DNA of 64,000 nt, from NCBI GenBank assembly GCA_030584185.1, contig CP129495.1, positions 703,608-767,607 on the forward strand. The letters are read 5' to 3'. This document shows, one piece after another, positions 62,621-64,000 of the stretch (the first letter of the stretch is position 1; each line of letters opens with the position of its first letter). The position numbers were made by a program, and so were the translations under genes. The DNA is from Acidimicrobiia bacterium. Lineage in GTDB: Bacteria > Actinomycetota > Acidimicrobiia > Spongiisociales > UBA11373. Under the pieces are notes generated by a model. The model was not told where the DNA came from and searched no databases. It saw nothing but the letters and a program-made list of their open reading frames with translations.

Positions 62621-63802
62621 GTCAGGGGGTGGTGCCGGCGGCGGGGGCGGCTCGAGAGGCGGCGTCGTCGGCATCGCCAGACGCCTGCCGACGACGATTC
62701 CACCGGTGAAGGCGACCACCAGGCCCATGAGAACAGCCAGGGTGAGCACCAGCGCACGGTTGGAGCTCGACTCCTCGGCGTCGGCTGCATAGGGACCATC
62801 ACCGGGAGCCACATCCGCCAGGGTGGTCGTCTTCTCCTCGGGTCCGCCGGCGGCGGTGGTCACGGCCTGTGCCTGAGTCGTGGTCGAAGCGAGCGGCTCG
62901 GCGGCAACGGGCGGGATGGTGGCTGCCCACCACATCGGGTACTCCCATCGGAAGTCGCCGAAAGGAGCCGCCAGCAGATCGACTGGTGCACCCCCACCGA
63001 CCGGCACGATCCGGATCAGGGCGGTCTCGTCGGCGATCGCCTCATAGACGATTCTGGACCCGTCAGGCGAGAATCGCGGGGCGAAATCGTTGCTTCCGGT
63101 CTCGAACGGTGTCTGACCGGAGCCGTCCGGGTTCATCAGGTACATGGTGGCGATCGACTCCTCCCGGGAGGAGCGAAACACGATGCGGCTGCCATCGGGT
63201 GCCCAGGAGGGATCCGAGCCGTTCTCGGCCAGCAGGGTCACCGATCCATCGACAGACGAGACCAGGCTCACCCGTGTCAGGGTTCCAGTCGGATCACGGT
63301 GCTCCACGACGATGCTGGCACCGTCGGGAGAAACATCGGGGTACAACGCAGTTCCCTCCAACTCGGCCAGGAGGCGCGGCTCTCCCCCGAAACGGGACAC
63401 TGCGAAGAGCTCAGAGCCCGAGGTGTAGACGATCTCCATGCCATCGGGTGTCCAGGTCGGGCTGTACACCGCCCCCTCGACCACGACCCTGGGGTTGCCC
63501 CCGTCGACGTCGATGAGGGTCAACTGACGCGTATAGCCCTCGCCGTACCGGATGAAGGCGATGGCGGTTCCATCAGGTGAGATCTCGGGGTCGGGGTATC
63601 GCCCTGCCCCACCGGTCAACACCCGACGGTCGGTCCCGTCGGGGCGCATCAGTTGGACCTCGTACTGCTCGGCCTCGAAATGGTCGTAGCCGAGCACGAT
63701 CCACTCCAAGTCGAGGACGGGGGGTCCCTCCTGGCCGGCGACAGGCGGGGTCGCCGCAACCAGGATGGCCGCAACCAACAGCACCGCTCGGATGGGCGTC
63801 AT
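62618..63802 (-). CDS. TolB-like PD40 beta-propeller, signal peptide and C-terminal anchor
   Basis: A 394-residue protein with an N-terminal signal peptide (AVLLVAAILVAATPPVAG), five PD40-type repeats (ISPDGTAIAF, WTPDGMEIVY, VSPDGASIVV, WAPDGSRIVF, FSPDGSRIVY), a Thr/Ala-rich stretch (about 300-345) and a C-terminal membrane helix (ALVLTLAVLMGLVVAFTGG) with a Pro-rich tail. TolB-like propellers mediate protein contacts; in this Gram-positive-type envelope it is an exported membrane protein, not a Tol system part. No enzymatic motif. Confidence 0.8.
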   Translation of the reverse strand: MTPIRAVLLVAAILVAATPPVAGQEGPPVLDLEWIVLGYDHFEAEQYEVQLMRPDGTDRRVLTGGAGRYPDPEISPDGTAIAFIRYGEGYTRQLTLIDVDGGNPRVVVEGAVYSPTWTPDGMEIVYTSGSELFAVSRFGGEPRLLAELEGTALYPDVSPDGASIVVEHRDPTGTLTRVSLVSSVDGSVTLLAENGSDPSWAPDGSRIVFRSSREESIATMYLMNPDGSGQTPFETGSNDFAPRFSPDGSRIVYEAIADETALIRIVPVGGGAPVDLLAAPFGDFRWEYPMWWAATIPPVAAEPLASTTTQAQAVTTAAGGPEEKTTTLADVAPGDGPYAADAEESSSNRALVLTLAVLMGLVVAFTGGIVVGRRLAMPTTPPLEPPPPPAPPPD

Positions 63803-63860
63803 CGTTCATCCTTGCCGTCGACCGGATATCCGAGTGGTATCGGAGCTCGGCCCGCCTGCC

Positions 63861-63888
63861 TTGACCCAGAACACCGACACCGTAGCCT
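63861..63888 (+). promoter_or_regulatory. Promoter of the heliorhodopsin-like gene, leaderless
   Basis: TTGACC (63861-63866), a 16-base spacer and TAGCCT (63883-63888) form a complete -35/-10 pair, with the -10 box seven bases before the ATG at 63896. It is the most convincing complete promoter in the window and predicts a leaderless mRNA. The rest of the 93-base gap from the TolB-like gene holds nothing else. Confidence 0.5.
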
Positions 63889-63895
63889 GCCGGCC

Positions 63896-64000
63896 ATGAC
63901 CGTTGCCATCGCACCCGAAGTCTCGAGACGCCTCCGCCGCACCAACCTGATGCTGGGAGTGCTCCATCTGGTCCAGGGGATCGCCATCCTCCTGCTGGCC
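63896..64000 (+). CDS. 5' end of a probable heliorhodopsin gene (cut by window edge)
   Basis: Only the first 35 codons are in the window: MTVAIAPEVSRRLRRT then NLMLGVLHLVQGIAILLLA. The second part is a membrane helix whose pattern N-x4-G-x-x-H-L-x-Q-x4-L-x-L-A matches the first helix of heliorhodopsins (NRIAGVFHLLQMLAVLALA-like), a family common in Actinomycetota. The basic cytoplasmic-side start RRLRR fits as well. Heliorhodopsins are retinal proteins with inverted topology and no clear pump activity. With one helix visible, the retinal lysine in helix 7 cannot be checked, so this is a pattern match only. Confidence 0.5.
   Translation, partial: MTVAIAPEVSRRLRRTNLMLGVLHLVQGIAILLLA

Noticed and set aside
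62618-63802. The PD40 protein as TolB of a Tol-Pal system.
   Set aside because: No tolA/Q/R/pal genes and no outer membrane markers in the window; it has its own C-terminal membrane anchor.
1-64000. CRISPR arrays, tRNA/rRNA genes, insertion sequences, integrases and attachment sites.
   Set aside because: No regularly spaced direct repeats, no cloverleaf or GTTCGA-type T-loop I could fold, no transposase or integrase frame, and no terminal inverted repeats were found by eye.

Overview
The window is dense, high-GC bacterial chromosome: 66 protein genes on both strands, no gene-free stretch longer than about 220 bases, and no rRNA, tRNA, CRISPR array, insertion sequence or complete prophage that I can see. 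The gene set points to an actinobacterium. The signs are the mismatch endonuclease NucS, a family-5 uracil-DNA glycosylase, two luciferase-like F420-type oxidoreductases, a SUF system with SufU, many Thr/Pro-rich lipoproteins, frequent GTG and TTG starts, and many start codons sitting 6-8 nt behind a TANNNT box, as expected of leaderless mRNAs. The class Acidimicrobiia is my best guess; it is inferred, not shown.

Left edge (1-2522): a VapBC toxin-antitoxin pair, a truncated M15-type murein peptidase remnant, an anchored secreted protein and a small membrane protein. Base composition here looks less GC-rich than in the rest. 2564-6583: an aminoglycoside-phosphotransferase-like kinase, then an FGGY sugar kinase followed one base later by a sphingosine-phosphate-lyase-like PLP enzyme. 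6591-13044 (minus) is a self-contained 2-oxoacid dehydrogenase operon: lpdA (E3), a fused E1 alpha-beta, E2, and a single protein joining octanoyltransferase LipB to lipoyl synthase LipA. 13120-21252: small membrane and hydrolase genes, lipoproteins, a methylmalonyl-CoA-mutase-family large subunit in an operon with a zinc-ribbon protein, a DsbB/thioredoxin pair and an acyl-CoA dehydrogenase.

Fe-S assembly is scattered over three loci: sufC-sufS-sufU (22344-24808, plus), sufD-Rieske-sufC2 (27955-30256, minus) and sufB (44024-45427, minus). Two SufC ATPases are present. Between the second and third loci lies a genome-maintenance run on the minus strand (30290-36425): udgB, a group-2 sigma factor, a cluster of DnaA-box-like 9-mers, an SbcC/YhaN-like ATPase, its SbcD/YhaO-like nuclease partner, and nucS. 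Next come galU, a DinB-fold gene, two ABC exporters and the RNA ligase rtcB.

45616-64000: a TTG-started infA, an archaeal-type (class II) GAPDH-like protein, a DEAD-box helicase with a C-terminal RRM, a YihY protein, an anchored beta-propeller, an M3 oligopeptidase, a GH5-like lipoprotein coupled to an FAD oxidoreductase, an UlaG-like hydrolase, an M20 peptidase coupled to an F420-type oxidoreductase, two secreted or anchored envelope proteins, and at the right edge the first 35 codons of what looks like a heliorhodopsin.
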